From Oceanococcus sp964629015 (lineage in GTDB: Bacteria > Pseudomonadota > Gammaproteobacteria > Nevskiales > Oceanococcaceae): a stretch of 64,000 nucleotides of DNA. The notes under the pieces were generated by a model. It was not told the origin of the DNA. It worked only from the letters and a program-made list of their open reading frames with translations, and did not search any database. The stretch spans positions 1 through 64,000 of the forward strand of contig CAZVMN010000001.1 of NCBI GenBank assembly GCA_964629015.1, given 5' to 3'. Made by a program: the position numbers and the translations under genes. Shown here in pieces: positions 41,695 to 50,502 of this stretch. The stretch's first letter is position 1. Each line of letters opens with the position of its first letter.

Positions 41695-43845
41695 TTAGCC
41701 GTAGTAGGTTTCGCCGTTGGCGGCCATTTCACGCATGCGCTCGGTCGGCTCGTAGAGCTTGCCGAGGTGGCTGTATTTGGCGGCCATGTCGATCACGTTC
41801 TGCATGCCCAAGGCATCGGCGTACTTGAGTGCGCCGCCACGGAACGGCGGGAAACCAATACCCAGAATGAGGCCCATATCAGCTTCGTTCGGGGTTTCGA
41901 CAATCTTCTCTTCAAGACAACGCGCGGTTTCGATGATCATCGGGATCATCATGCGCTCGACGATTTGGTCTTTGTCGAACTCTTTCACGCCATCCGGCTG
42001 GACCTGTTTGAGCAGTTCCACCACGGCCGGGTCAAAGGTCTTCTTGGGACGACCCTTACGATCGATCTCGTAAACGTAGTAGCCCTTGTCGTTCTTCTGA
42101 CCGTAACGCGTTTCTTCGTACATCACGTCCAGCGAGGTGCGCTGATCCGCTTTCATGCGGTCGGGGAAGCCTTCGGCCATCACCGCCTGAGCATGATGCG
42201 CGGTGTCAATGCCGACCACGTCAAGCAAATACGCCGGACCCATCGGCCAGCCAAAACCTTCCATCACTTTATCAACCTGACGGAAATCCGCGCCCTCGTT
42301 CATCAAGGCCTGGAAGCCGGCGAAGTACGGGAACAGGATACGGTTGACCAAAAAGCCCGGGCAGTCATTGACCACGATCGGGGTTTTGCCCATCGCGGCG
42401 GCATAGGCCACGGTGGTGGCAACCGCCAGATCAGAGGACTTCTCACCGCGAATCACTTCTACCAACGGCATTTTGTGCACTGGGTTGAAGAAGTGCATGC
42501 CGCAGAAATTTTCTGGACGCTTGAGCGCCTGGGCCAGGTAGGAGATTGAAATCGTTGAGGTGTTGGAGGTCAGAATCGCGTTCTCACCGACCTGATCTTC
42601 GACCTCGGCCAGCACCGCGTGCTTGACGTTGGGATTCTCGACAACGGCCTCGACGACAATATCGACGTCCTTGAAGTCGCCGTAGTTCAGGGTGGCGCGG
42701 ATGTTGGCCAGCGCTTTGCCCATTTTCACAGCGTCAATCTTGCCGCGCTCGACCAGCTTGGCCAGCAGTTTGTTGGCTTCGTTCAAGCCCAGATCGAGTT
42801 GTTCGGACTTGATGTCCTTCATCACGATCGGCGTGCCCTTGGAGGCCGACTGGTAGGCGATACCGCCGCCCATGATGCCGGCACCCAGAACTGCGGCAAG
42901 CTCAACTTTGTTGCCGGCTTTGGTCGCACCTTTGGCCTTTTTCTTGAGCAGTTGATCGTTCAGGAACAGACTGATCAAGCTGTCAGCAACCGAGGTTTTG
43001 GCCACCGACAAAAACGCTTCGTGCTCCGCTTTCAAAGCGCCATCACGATCCTTGCCCGCACCTTTCTGAATTGACTTCACAGCCGCCAGTGGTGCCGGGT
43101 AGTTCTTGCCCGCCTGACCCGCGATGAAACCTTTGGCGGTCTCAAACACCATCATGGACTCAACCATGTTGAGTTTCAGCTTGCCGGTCTTCTGGGCGCG
43201 CCGTGACTTCCAGTCAAACTTTCCGTCGATGGCATCTTTGAGCAACGCCAGCGAAGCATCGCGCAGCTTATCAAGGCTGACCACGGCATCAACGGCGTGG
43301 TTCTTCAAGGCCGCATCCGCTTTTTGCGGCTTGCCACTGGCAATCCATTCGATCGCATTGTCCGCACCGATCAGGCGCGGCAGGCGAACGGTTCCGCCAA
43401 AGCCCGGAATAATCCCCAGCTTCACTTCCGGCAGACCAATCTGAGCGACGTCGGCCATCACCCGGTAATCCGTCGACAAAGCCATTTCCAGGCCGCCGCC
43501 AAAAGCGATGCCATTGACTGCTGTCACCGACGGAAACGGCAGGTCCTCAATCGTGTTGAAGATGGCATTGGACTGCGCGCACCACTCCAGCAGCTGTTCA
43601 TCGGACTGCTTGAAGCTTTCACCGAACTCGGTGATGTCAGCGCCAACAATGAACACCGGCTTGGCACTGCTAACGAGCAGGCCTTTGACATCGCCGGCTG
43701 CCGCCAGTGAGTCACCAATCTGCTTCAATTCATCCAGCGTCTGGCGGTCAAACTTGTTGACCGACTCGCCTTGCAGATCAAAGATCAACTCGGCGATCCC
43801 ATCGCCCAGCATCTTGAGCTGCAGGGACTGTCCCTGAAATTCCAT
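41695..43845 (-). CDS. fadB: Multifunctional fatty acid oxidation protein FadB
   Basis: This 716-residue alpha subunit combines enoyl-CoA hydratase/isomerase (residues 1-190, oxyanion segment NGIAFGGGLEMALSTDYRV) with 3-hydroxyacyl-CoA dehydrogenase (about 310-715). The Rossmann motif is VLGAGIMGGGIA. CGMHFFNPVHKMPLVEVI carries the catalytic His and NEGADFRQVDKVMEGFG the conserved Glu region. The length and domain order match E. coli FadB. GGAG lies 7 bases before the ATG. No PsrA- or FadR-like operator was recognised in the 228-base upstream gap. Confidence 0.97.
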   Translation of the reverse strand: MEFQGQSLQLKMLGDGIAELIFDLQGESVNKFDRQTLDELKQIGDSLAAAGDVKGLLVSSAKPVFIVGADITEFGESFKQSDEQLLEWCAQSNAIFNTIEDLPFPSVTAVNGIAFGGGLEMALSTDYRVMADVAQIGLPEVKLGIIPGFGGTVRLPRLIGADNAIEWIASGKPQKADAALKNHAVDAVVSLDKLRDASLALLKDAIDGKFDWKSRRAQKTGKLKLNMVESMMVFETAKGFIAGQAGKNYPAPLAAVKSIQKGAGKDRDGALKAEHEAFLSVAKTSVADSLISLFLNDQLLKKKAKGATKAGNKVELAAVLGAGIMGGGIAYQSASKGTPIVMKDIKSEQLDLGLNEANKLLAKLVERGKIDAVKMGKALANIRATLNYGDFKDVDIVVEAVVENPNVKHAVLAEVEDQVGENAILTSNTSTISISYLAQALKRPENFCGMHFFNPVHKMPLVEVIRGEKSSDLAVATTVAYAAAMGKTPIVVNDCPGFLVNRILFPYFAGFQALMNEGADFRQVDKVMEGFGWPMGPAYLLDVVGIDTAHHAQAVMAEGFPDRMKADQRTSLDVMYEETRYGQKNDKGYYVYEIDRKGRPKKTFDPAVVELLKQVQPDGVKEFDKDQIVERMMIPMIIETARCLEEKIVETPNEADMGLILGIGFPPFRGGALKYADALGMQNVIDMAAKYSHLGKLYEPTERMREMAANGETYYG

Positions 43846-43991
43846 GCTTCGCTCCGTGGTTGGTTGTCATGTTCACGGGTGCGTCGCGCGACCCGCTCTT
43901 TGTGGACCGCGCATATTACCAGCCAGACACGGCAAACCGGTGAATGTAATCTCACACCGCATCAATCGCGCGTAGCACACTTGCTGCGCTT

Positions 43992-44021
43992 TTGACAGTG
44001 ATGCCCGCACATGCCTACACT
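43992..44021 (+). promoter_or_regulatory. Sigma-70 promoter of the AlgP-like gene
   Basis: TTGACA (43992-43997), an 18-base spacer and TACACT (44016-44021) make one of the best promoter matches in the window. It is placed 52 bases before the ATG of the histone H1-like gene. Confidence 0.65.
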
Positions 44022-44073
44022 GCGGCGGGGTTTTTCCTTTAGCCTGAACAGCTTGCAAACAAGGGGCGTCTAC

Positions 44074-44925
44074 ATGGCCACGAAGAAGAAGTTGAAGGAT
44101 CTCAGAACCAAGGTCGATGAGCTGCGTCTCATCATCTCCAACGGTTTTGAGAAATTGGTTGACCATGAGCTGAACGGGCTCAAGAACCACTACAAAGAAC
44201 TGCAAAAGAGTCTCAAAGCGGCGAGCAAGAGCGGCAGCGTAAAAGGTGCCGCCAAGTCTCAGCTGGCCATGTTGCAAGAAACCATGGACAGGATTCTTGA
44301 GAATCTGCGCGAGACGGCAGACATCATCAACGATACCCGCGCCGAGGTTGCCAAGCTGACCGGCAATGCACCGGCGACACCGGCACAAAAAGCCGAAGCC
44401 GCGGTGAAAACCACGGCGGCCAAGGCCAAGCCCGCAGCGAAAAAAGCGGCAACCAGCGCCAAGACCACCGCTAAGAAGGCCACGAGCAGTGCGTCGACAG
44501 CGGCCAAAAAAGCGACCACCACCGCCCAGGCGAAAGCCAAGCCGGTAGCGCGCAAAGCCAGTACAGCCGCGAGAACCGCGACCAAGAAAGCTTCGACGGC
44601 GACCAGCAAAGCCTCGACGACCGCCAAGAAAGCCGCGAGCACGACGGCCAAAAAGGCCAACACCACGGCCAAGAAAGCCACGACGACGGCGCGCAAAACG
44701 GCGGCCAGCGCCAACACGCAAGCCAAGAAGGCCACCACAACGGCCAAGAAAACCGCAACAACGGCGGCGAAAAAGGCGACCACCGCGGCGAACAAAGCCA
44801 GCACGAGCGCAAAATCCACGGCGACATCGGCACGCAAAACCGTGACCTCACGGGCCAAAGCCGCCACATCGCGCGCCAAGGCCGCCACGACACAAGCCAA
44901 AGCAGCACCGAAAAAACCCAGCTAA
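44074..44925 (+). CDS. AlgP/histone H1-like Lys-Ala-Thr-rich protein
   Basis: This 283-residue protein has an N-terminal helical coiled-coil domain (residues 1-110, KKLKDLRTKVDELRLIISNG onwards). A highly basic, low-complexity tail (115-283) is made of irregular KKATTTAK/KAAST-type units, as in eukaryotic histone H1 C-termini and Pseudomonas AlgP (AlgR3). Such tails bind DNA without sequence preference. In Pseudomonas AlgP was linked to alginate control, but no alginate gene is here. The repeat tract is expected to vary in length between strains. A strong promoter precedes it and a perfect hairpin follows. Confidence 0.85.
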   Translation: MATKKKLKDLRTKVDELRLIISNGFEKLVDHELNGLKNHYKELQKSLKAASKSGSVKGAAKSQLAMLQETMDRILENLRETADIINDTRAEVAKLTGNAPATPAQKAEAAVKTTAAKAKPAAKKAATSAKTTAKKATSSASTAAKKATTTAQAKAKPVARKASTAARTATKKASTATSKASTTAKKAASTTAKKANTTAKKATTTARKTAASANTQAKKATTTAKKTATTAAKKATTAANKASTSAKSTATSARKTVTSRAKAATSRAKAATTQAKAAPKKPS

Positions 44926-44943
44926 GGTCAAACGGTTTTTGTC

Positions 44944-44978
44944 AGCGGCGCACTGCATGCAGTGCGCCGCTTTTTTAT
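44944..44978 (+). terminator. Rho-independent terminator of the AlgP-like gene
   Basis: A perfect 13-base stem, GCGGCGCACTGCA with TGCAGTGCGCCGC (44945-44970), is followed by T6. It lies 20 bases after the stop. Confidence 0.93.
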
Positions 44979-44985
44979 GCCCGCA

Positions 44986-45693
44986 TCAAACCCGCTCAAG
45001 CACCCAAGGCTCGACTCGATCCTGGTTGTCGAGCCACACGGGCAGGATCAATTGCACCCAGCCGCCGTGGCGACGCACGCTGCCAATTCCGAACGCGAAC
45101 TCACCCGCCATGGCACACCCCTCCACGTCCATGGCGACGGCATAGAGGTTGCGATCACGGTCCGGAATGGTGACGCGCCCAAAGTACGCGCACCCCGCAT
45201 CGTCATATCCCTCGAGATAACCCGATTCATCCACCGATAAACTGATCTGCAGGTCGGCAGTGTCCAGATAGTAAAGACCCGCAATGCGCTCATATGAGGC
45301 ACCGTCATACGATTGATCCGCGTTGTAGAACAAACTGAGTGCGGCGTCTTCGCGCTCACCGATCAGGTCTGCCTCAATGCTGTCACCGGGAGCCGCTTGG
45401 CCGTAAAGGATGTAGTCCTCATCCCGTGCGCCGACTCCATCACGCGCCGCAAACATCCCTTCGACACGGCCGTTGTCCAACCACATCTCGCCACTGTACG
45501 CGCGTTGACCGTCGTTGCTGACCGCCAACATCAAACCATCAAGAACATGCGCCTGTAAGGACTCATGCTGCTTGGTATCGCTGACCACGCCGCGCCATAC
45601 CCCGTTCAATTCACGGGTATCGTCCGCCGTCGAATCAACTGACTGACACGCCGCCAGGCTGGCCAGAGAAATGAGCAGAAGAAGTACGCGCAT
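44986..45693 (-). CDS. Hypothetical lipoprotein
   Basis: This 235-residue protein has lipobox SLAAC (Cys16). A beta-rich mature domain contains ELNGVWRGVVSD at the start, LMLAVSNDGQRAYSGEMWLDNGRV, and LEGYDDAGCAYFGRVTIPDRD. The alternation of small residues and turns suggests a lipocalin- or META-like barrel, but I recognise no family. Two Cys (in DDAGCAYF and VEGCAMAG) could form a disulfide. It stands alone, tail to tail with the AlgP-like gene. Confidence 0.75.
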   Translation of the reverse strand: MRVLLLLISLASLAACQSVDSTADDTRELNGVWRGVVSDTKQHESLQAHVLDGLMLAVSNDGQRAYSGEMWLDNGRVEGMFAARDGVGARDEDYILYGQAAPGDSIEADLIGEREDAALSLFYNADQSYDGASYERIAGLYYLDTADLQISLSVDESGYLEGYDDAGCAYFGRVTIPDRDRNLYAVAMDVEGCAMAGEFAFGIGSVRRHGGWVQLILPVWLDNQDRVEPWVLERV

Positions 45694-45777
45694 GAGCCAT
45701 ATCCGAAAAGGTGTATGGCTTTAACGTCGCTTGGCGCAGCACGTTGACGCGGCACTCGGCCTGCGAAACCAGAGTGG

Positions 45778-46614
45778 TTACGCCGCGCAGACCACGCGAT
45801 TGCGGCCAGCACGCTTGGCCGCGTAGAGCGCGCTGTCGGCCTGCGACAGCATTTCTGACAAATCGCATTGACCGACGGGCGCACTGGCCAGCCCTATCGA
45901 AACTGTTGCAGCCACGGCATGCTCTTGCACCGCGGCACAGTCCGTCTGCACCGCGACGCGCAATTGTTCGCACAGCGCCAGGGCTTGAGCCGGGGCCAAA
46001 TCCGGCATGATCACCGCGAATTCCTCACCGCCATAGCGCCCAAAGCGGCAACGCAGCGGGAGGCATCGCATCACCGCACCACTCAACTGCCGCAGGGTCT
46101 CGTCACCGACCAAATGTCCGTGCTCATCATTGACCTGCTTGAATCGATCGACATCGATCAAGGCCACGGAGACATGCGCCACATGGCCCGCGTCCGCTTG
46201 CGGTTGGCACGCCGCCTCGCCCCAAGCCAACACGCTGCGGCGGCTCAAAGCCCCGGTCAACATGTCCAGTGTGGACAGGCGAGCCAGCTCAGCGCGAGTC
46301 GCCTCAAGTCGCTGCAGCAAGGAAAACACAGCGATCAGGGTGGGCACACCGAGCACGAAAGGAATGATGGTGGTGTTGAGCATCCCGGTCACACCGATCG
46401 GGTCACCGGTCAGGTAGTGTGCCAACGAGGCAAGTGACACGGACATGGCCGACAACGCCGTACAGGCCAGAAATATCGATCCGCCCATACCCACGCGCTC
46501 GATCAAACGCAAAAGGCGCGAGGAATGCGATTGCGATGACAGCTCCAAGAATGTCGGATCTCTGGGCGGCATGTCCAACTGAACTGCCGCGCCGGGATTG
46601 TTGTTATCGGTCAT
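45778..46614 (-). CDS. Diguanylate cyclase (GGDEF domain)
   Basis: This 278-residue membrane protein has two N-terminal helices (residues about 47-100) and a GGDEF domain (about 115-278). The active motif is RYGGEEFAV, preceded by DVDRFKQVNDEHGHLVGD with the metal-binding Asp. An RxxD inhibitory I-site five residues before GGEEF is absent, so product feedback of the usual type is not expected. No sensor domain is visible apart from the membrane helices. AGGTC precedes the ATG at 46614; the longer frame upstream overlaps the next gene. Confidence 0.9.
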   Translation of the reverse strand: MTDNNNPGAAVQLDMPPRDPTFLELSSQSHSSRLLRLIERVGMGGSIFLACTALSAMSVSLASLAHYLTGDPIGVTGMLNTTIIPFVLGVPTLIAVFSLLQRLEATRAELARLSTLDMLTGALSRRSVLAWGEAACQPQADAGHVAHVSVALIDVDRFKQVNDEHGHLVGDETLRQLSGAVMRCLPLRCRFGRYGGEEFAVIMPDLAPAQALALCEQLRVAVQTDCAAVQEHAVAATVSIGLASAPVGQCDLSEMLSQADSALYAAKRAGRNRVVCAA

Positions 46615-46684
46615 GACCTGGCCAAACACTGTTCTCCCTGCTTTACGCAAGATCGCACAGAATCCGGACAAGGTCTCGAAATTT

Positions 46685-47710
46685 TTATTGACCGAGATCC
46701 TCGCGGGCGTATGCCGAATGTTCCCGGGCCTGCTCCAGATACGCCGCGATGCGAGCACGCTCCTCGGCAAAAGCGCGCTGCAGGGCGAGCTGGAAACGCT
46801 GGTCGGCAAACCAATGTGCCGAACGACTCAACTCCGGCTCGAATCCACGCAATATGCGGTGATTCCCCTGCACGCCGGCATCGAAGGTGGTCAGGCCATG
46901 GGTCAGGCAGTACTCGATGCCTTGGTAGTAGCACATCTCAAAGTGCAGCTTGTCGGCATCCAGCGTACTGCCCCAATGCCGCCCGTAGAGAGTGTTTTGG
47001 TCACGGAAGAAAAACGCCATCGCAACCAGTTCGCCGTGCCGCCGCGCCACACAAAACACAAATTGCTCAGCCATGTCACGCGCCCAGGCGCGCAGACACG
47101 AAGACTCCAGATACGGTGCCTGACCACGCACGGCGTAGGTGTGCGCATACAGCCGATACAGCTGATGCCATTCATCGGCGCTGAACTCGCCGGCGTCCTG
47201 CCAACGAATGTCCAAACCCAGAGCCGCAACGCTACGCCGCTCAGCACGAATGTTCTTGCGCTTTTTGCTGGCCAACGCGGCGAGAAAACCTTCAAAATCG
47301 CCGAAATCCCGATCACGCCAGACGTAGCGTATGTCTTGCCGCGTTAACCAATCGGCGTCCGTCAGGATCTCGATATCCGGCGCCGCCGCGAACAGCACAT
47401 GCGCCGATGACGCGTCATATTCGCCGGCCGCATGCTCAAGCTCGGCGGGTGTCACACCGCACAACCGAGGACCGCTCACCGGCGTGAACGGCACAGCCAG
47501 CACCAGTCTGGGGTAGTACTCCATGCCGACTTGCCGATAGGCGTTGGCGATTTCGAAATCGAACACGAACTCGCCCCAGGAATGGCTTTTCAAATAGGCC
47601 GTCGGCGCGACCTGCGGCAGATGCTGCCAGCCGTTCTCGGGTGACGCGCTGCCACTGCCATGCAAGGCATCCAGGTAAGCCGCCTGAATAAACAGTTCAC
47701 CGTGACTCAT
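46685..47710 (-). CDS. FemAB-like/GNAT-fold acyltransferase (PF04339 type)
   Basis: This 341-residue protein matches the FemAB-like family once called peptidogalycan biosynthesis proteins. It has APTAYLKSHSWGEFVFDFEIANAY, YYPRLVLAVPFTPVSGPRL, KKRKNIRAERRSV, and YYQGIEYCLTHGLTTFDAGVQG followed by HRILRGFEP. These proteins have a double GNAT fold and may transfer amino acids or acyl groups; the substrate is unknown. It is slightly shorter at the N-terminus than many relatives. The ATG overlaps the TfoX-like stop by four bases. Confidence 0.85.
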   Translation of the reverse strand: MSHGELFIQAAYLDALHGSGSASPENGWQHLPQVAPTAYLKSHSWGEFVFDFEIANAYRQVGMEYYPRLVLAVPFTPVSGPRLCGVTPAELEHAAGEYDASSAHVLFAAAPDIEILTDADWLTRQDIRYVWRDRDFGDFEGFLAALASKKRKNIRAERRSVAALGLDIRWQDAGEFSADEWHQLYRLYAHTYAVRGQAPYLESSCLRAWARDMAEQFVFCVARRHGELVAMAFFFRDQNTLYGRHWGSTLDADKLHFEMCYYQGIEYCLTHGLTTFDAGVQGNHRILRGFEPELSRSAHWFADQRFQLALQRAFAEERARIAAYLEQAREHSAYAREDLGQ

Positions 47711-48033
47711 GCCTTGCGCCCCCGCCATGCGGCGTCCAGCGCCAAACGGCCCCAGTACAACGCGGAGTCCGCGTCGTCGAGTATCTCTTCCGGCGCGCGA
47801 AGGAACGACAAACTCACCGGCTTGCCCTGACGCTCATACACAAACGGCTCCAACTCCTGCGCTTCAAACTCTGCACGGCTGCGATCATCCACTTTGAGGT
47901 ACAGCGCATCTTCAAACACCAAGCCAAACATCACCCCGTCACAGAACAAACCAGCCCCGCCGAACATACGGCGCACCCTGACAACACCAAGCTCGGCAAA
48001 CTGCTCACGCAGAAACTCGCTGAACTCACTCAT
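47707..48033 (-). CDS. TfoX/Sxy N-terminal-domain protein
   Basis: This 108-residue protein consists only of the TfoX N-terminal domain: VRRMFGGAGLFCDGVMFGLV, LYLKVDDRSRAEFEAQELEPF, and SLSFLRAPEEILDDADSALYWG. Full-length Sxy/TfoX, the competence regulator of Haemophilus and Vibrio, has a second domain that is missing here. Stand-alone N-domain proteins are common, and their link to competence is unproven. It is coupled to the FemAB-like gene. Confidence 0.88.
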   Translation of the reverse strand: MSEFSEFLREQFAELGVVRVRRMFGGAGLFCDGVMFGLVFEDALYLKVDDRSRAEFEAQELEPFVYERQGKPVSLSFLRAPEEILDDADSALYWGRLALDAAWRGRKA

Positions 48034-48103
48034 TGCTTGTCGCCCGTTTGCGCCTAAAATTCAATGGCTAAAGTGTAACCGTGCACTTTCCCCGGGGGAG
48101 ACC

Positions 48104-49129
48104 ATGACTATCAAAAACACACTGGCGATGAGCGCGATCCTCGTCGCCCTGGCCGGTTGCGGCGCCGATCGAGGCCCTCTCGACGCAGACTCCATTAACG
48201 GCGGCGGACTGTGCGTCAGTTCCGACTGCGGCGAGGTGATTGAGCTGGTCAACATACCGGATGCCGAGAACATCCATTTCACGCCCGAAGGCCGATTGTT
48301 CGTCACCGGTGGCAGCAACGCCTACGAGGTGACCCAGCACAGCGATGACAGCTTTGAAGCCCTGGCCCTGACGGAAGCCGGCTGTAACTTCACCGGCATG
48401 GCGCAAAAAGAACAGACGCTCTATGTGGTCTGCGGCGACGGCCAGTTGTTTGCCGCACCGCTAGATAACGTGGCCAGCCTAGCTCCGATTTTCCAGATGG
48501 AGGGCATGTGCATCGCCAACGGCGCTGCGCTCGGTCCAGATGGCGAATTGTATGTGGTCGACGAACCCTTGAACCCGACGTGCTTACCGCCGGACCCGAA
48601 AATCGTTCGCTTGCGCATTGATCCCAACGACACCATGACCATCATTGCGCAGGAGACCTGGGTCGATGGCGCCGCCTTGGGCCTTCTGCCTTTTGGTGTG
48701 GGAAACCAACCGCGCTTCCCCAATGGTTTGGCAGTGATCGACCAACGCTTCTTCAGCACTGACGGTGGCAGCGTGTTCTATGTCGACCTTTTGGACGACG
48801 GCAGCGCCGGCCCCGTCACGCCGATTTCATTCAATGTGGCGATCCACGATGATCTGAGCATCGCTGGCAATACGCTGCTGGTGACCGACTTTCTCGGCGG
48901 ACGCATTCTTCAAATGTCGTTTGACGGTGACACCCTGCAAAGCACCAATCTGCTGACCTTCGATTTTCCGTCTGCAGTGCAGTTGGCGCGGCCGCCCATG
49001 TTCCGCGCTGACGACATTCTGGTTACCGAAAAAGGCGTGCTGCTGGAGCAGAATCTGCCAATCGACGTGCTCAGCGTCTTCCGCCGCACCGATTCACCAT
49101 CAGAAATGGATAGCGTGACCCAGCGCTGA
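48104..49129 (+). CDS. Lipoprotein with SMP-30/beta-propeller-like domain
   Basis: This 341-residue protein has lipobox ALAGC (Cys19) and a six-bladed-propeller-like body. It includes IPDAENIHFTPEGRLFVTGG, NGAALGPDGELYVVDEP, FPNGLAVIDQRFFSTDGGSVFYVDLLDDGS, and IAGNTLLVTDFLGGRILQMS. The pattern is that of SMP-30/gluconolactonase or strictosidine synthase relatives, but no catalytic set can be confirmed by eye. GGGGGAG precedes the ATG. The 3' end overlaps the convergent lpdV gene by 30 bases. Confidence 0.78.
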   Translation: MTIKNTLAMSAILVALAGCGADRGPLDADSINGGGLCVSSDCGEVIELVNIPDAENIHFTPEGRLFVTGGSNAYEVTQHSDDSFEALALTEAGCNFTGMAQKEQTLYVVCGDGQLFAAPLDNVASLAPIFQMEGMCIANGAALGPDGELYVVDEPLNPTCLPPDPKIVRLRIDPNDTMTIIAQETWVDGAALGLLPFGVGNQPRFPNGLAVIDQRFFSTDGGSVFYVDLLDDGSAGPVTPISFNVAIHDDLSIAGNTLLVTDFLGGRILQMSFDGDTLQSTNLLTFDFPSAVQLARPPMFRADDILVTEKGVLLEQNLPIDVLSVFRRTDSPSEMDSVTQR

Positions 49130-50500
49130 CAACGCGGCCTCGTGAAGTGCCTCGCTCAGTGTCGGGTGGACATGGATGGTGCCGGCGATGTCCTCCAGGC
49201 GCGCGCCCATTTCCAGGGCATGGGCGAATTCACCGGACAACTCCGACACATGCCGTCCAACCGCGTGAATACCCAGCACCAGGTGGTTGTCGGCGCGCGC
49301 CGTCACGCGCACAAAGCCACCGTCACTGCCGGCTTCCATGCTCAGCGCGCGCCCATTGGCCAGCAGAGGAAATTGCCCAACGGTGATCTCCAGTCCCTGC
49401 GCCTGCGCTTCATCCGGGCTTAAACCAACGCCGACGATTTCCGGCTCAGTGAAGCACACCGCGGCTATCGCACGCGGCTCGAAGGCGCGCTTATGACCAG
49501 CGATCAATTCGGCCACCATCTCGCCCTGGGCACTGGCCTTGTGCGCCAGCATCGGCTCACCGACCAGATCCCCGATCGCATACACCCCTTTGACCGAGGT
49601 ACGGCAGCGCTCGTCCACTTTGACGAACTCGCCGTCCCTGTCGACCGGCATATTCTCCAAGCCCCAGCCCGCGGTGTTGGGTTTGCGCCCCACTGTCACC
49701 AGCACCTTTTCGGCCGGGACATTGATCTCGCCGTTTGAGGTTTGCGCGAGCAACGCCTTGTCGTCCAAGGTCGACGCTTTGGCCAAGAGATGAATGTCGA
49801 TGTCGTGACGGCGCAGCCACTCTTCAACCGGTTTGACCAAGGCCTTGTCATACAAAGGCAGAATCCGGTCCTGCGCTTCAACCAAGCTCACCTTGCAACC
49901 CAGCTTGGCAAAGGCGATGCCCAACTCCAGGCCGATGTAACCGGCCCCGACCACAGCCATGGACGCCGGTAATGCCTTCAGGTCCAGCGCTTGAGTCGAC
50001 GACAATACGCGCTCACCATCAAAGGAAAGATGCGGCAGCTCGCTCGCGACCGAGCCGGTCGACAGGATCACGCTCTGGGCGCGAATCTGAACCTCAGCGT
50101 CTGCGCTTTTGACCCGGCAATGTTTGGCATCCTCAAACTGCGCCCAACCCGCCACGACCTGAACGCCGGCACGCTTGAGCAAACCGGCAACCCCGGAATT
50201 CAGACGATCGACCACGCTGTCTTTCCACTGCACCGCATAGCCCATGTCGAACTGCGGCATGGTACTCAGGCGGATGCCCTGATGGCCTTGCCCAACATGG
50301 GCGAGCATCTCCTCCAGCTTGCCCGCCACATGAATCATGGCTTTGGATGGAATGCAGCCGCGGATCAGGCAGGTCCCGCCAAGCCTATCCGCTTCGACCA
50401 AGGTGGTTTTCAGCCCCAGCTGACCGGCTCGTATCGCCGCGACATAACCGCCGGGCCCACCGCCCACCACCAGCACCTGGGTGTCCATGATTTGGCTCAT
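49100..50500 (-). CDS. lpdV: Dihydrolipoyl dehydrogenase (E3) of the branched-chain complex
   Basis: This 466-residue flavoprotein reoxidises dihydrolipoamide with NAD+. The FAD-binding start is VLVVGGGPGGYVAAIRAGQLG. The redox disulfide is in GGTCLIRGCIPSK, the NAD-binding motif is VVGAGYIGLELGIAFAKLG, and the second FAD motif is VKGVYAIGDLVG. The C-terminal active-site segment AGTIHVHPTLSEALHEAAL carries the catalytic His and Glu. It starts 2 bases after the E2 stop, so it is the dedicated E3 of this operon. Confidence 0.95.
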   Translation of the reverse strand: MSQIMDTQVLVVGGGPGGYVAAIRAGQLGLKTTLVEADRLGGTCLIRGCIPSKAMIHVAGKLEEMLAHVGQGHQGIRLSTMPQFDMGYAVQWKDSVVDRLNSGVAGLLKRAGVQVVAGWAQFEDAKHCRVKSADAEVQIRAQSVILSTGSVASELPHLSFDGERVLSSTQALDLKALPASMAVVGAGYIGLELGIAFAKLGCKVSLVEAQDRILPLYDKALVKPVEEWLRRHDIDIHLLAKASTLDDKALLAQTSNGEINVPAEKVLVTVGRKPNTAGWGLENMPVDRDGEFVKVDERCRTSVKGVYAIGDLVGEPMLAHKASAQGEMVAELIAGHKRAFEPRAIAAVCFTEPEIVGVGLSPDEAQAQGLEITVGQFPLLANGRALSMEAGSDGGFVRVTARADNHLVLGIHAVGRHVSELSGEFAHALEMGARLEDIAGTIHVHPTLSEALHEAALSALGHAIHF

Positions 50501-50502
50501 GC

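Noticed and set aside
44259..44900. Hydrophobic Ala/Val/Phe/Leu-rich minus-strand frame opposite the AlgP-like gene
   Set aside because: It is the reverse reading of the Lys/Ala/Thr repeat codons, so the apparent membrane protein is an artefact of low complexity.
44391..44900. Possible CRISPR or tandem repeat array
   Set aside because: The units are irregular, codon-phased and encode the basic tail of the AlgP-like protein. There are no constant repeats with unique spacers.
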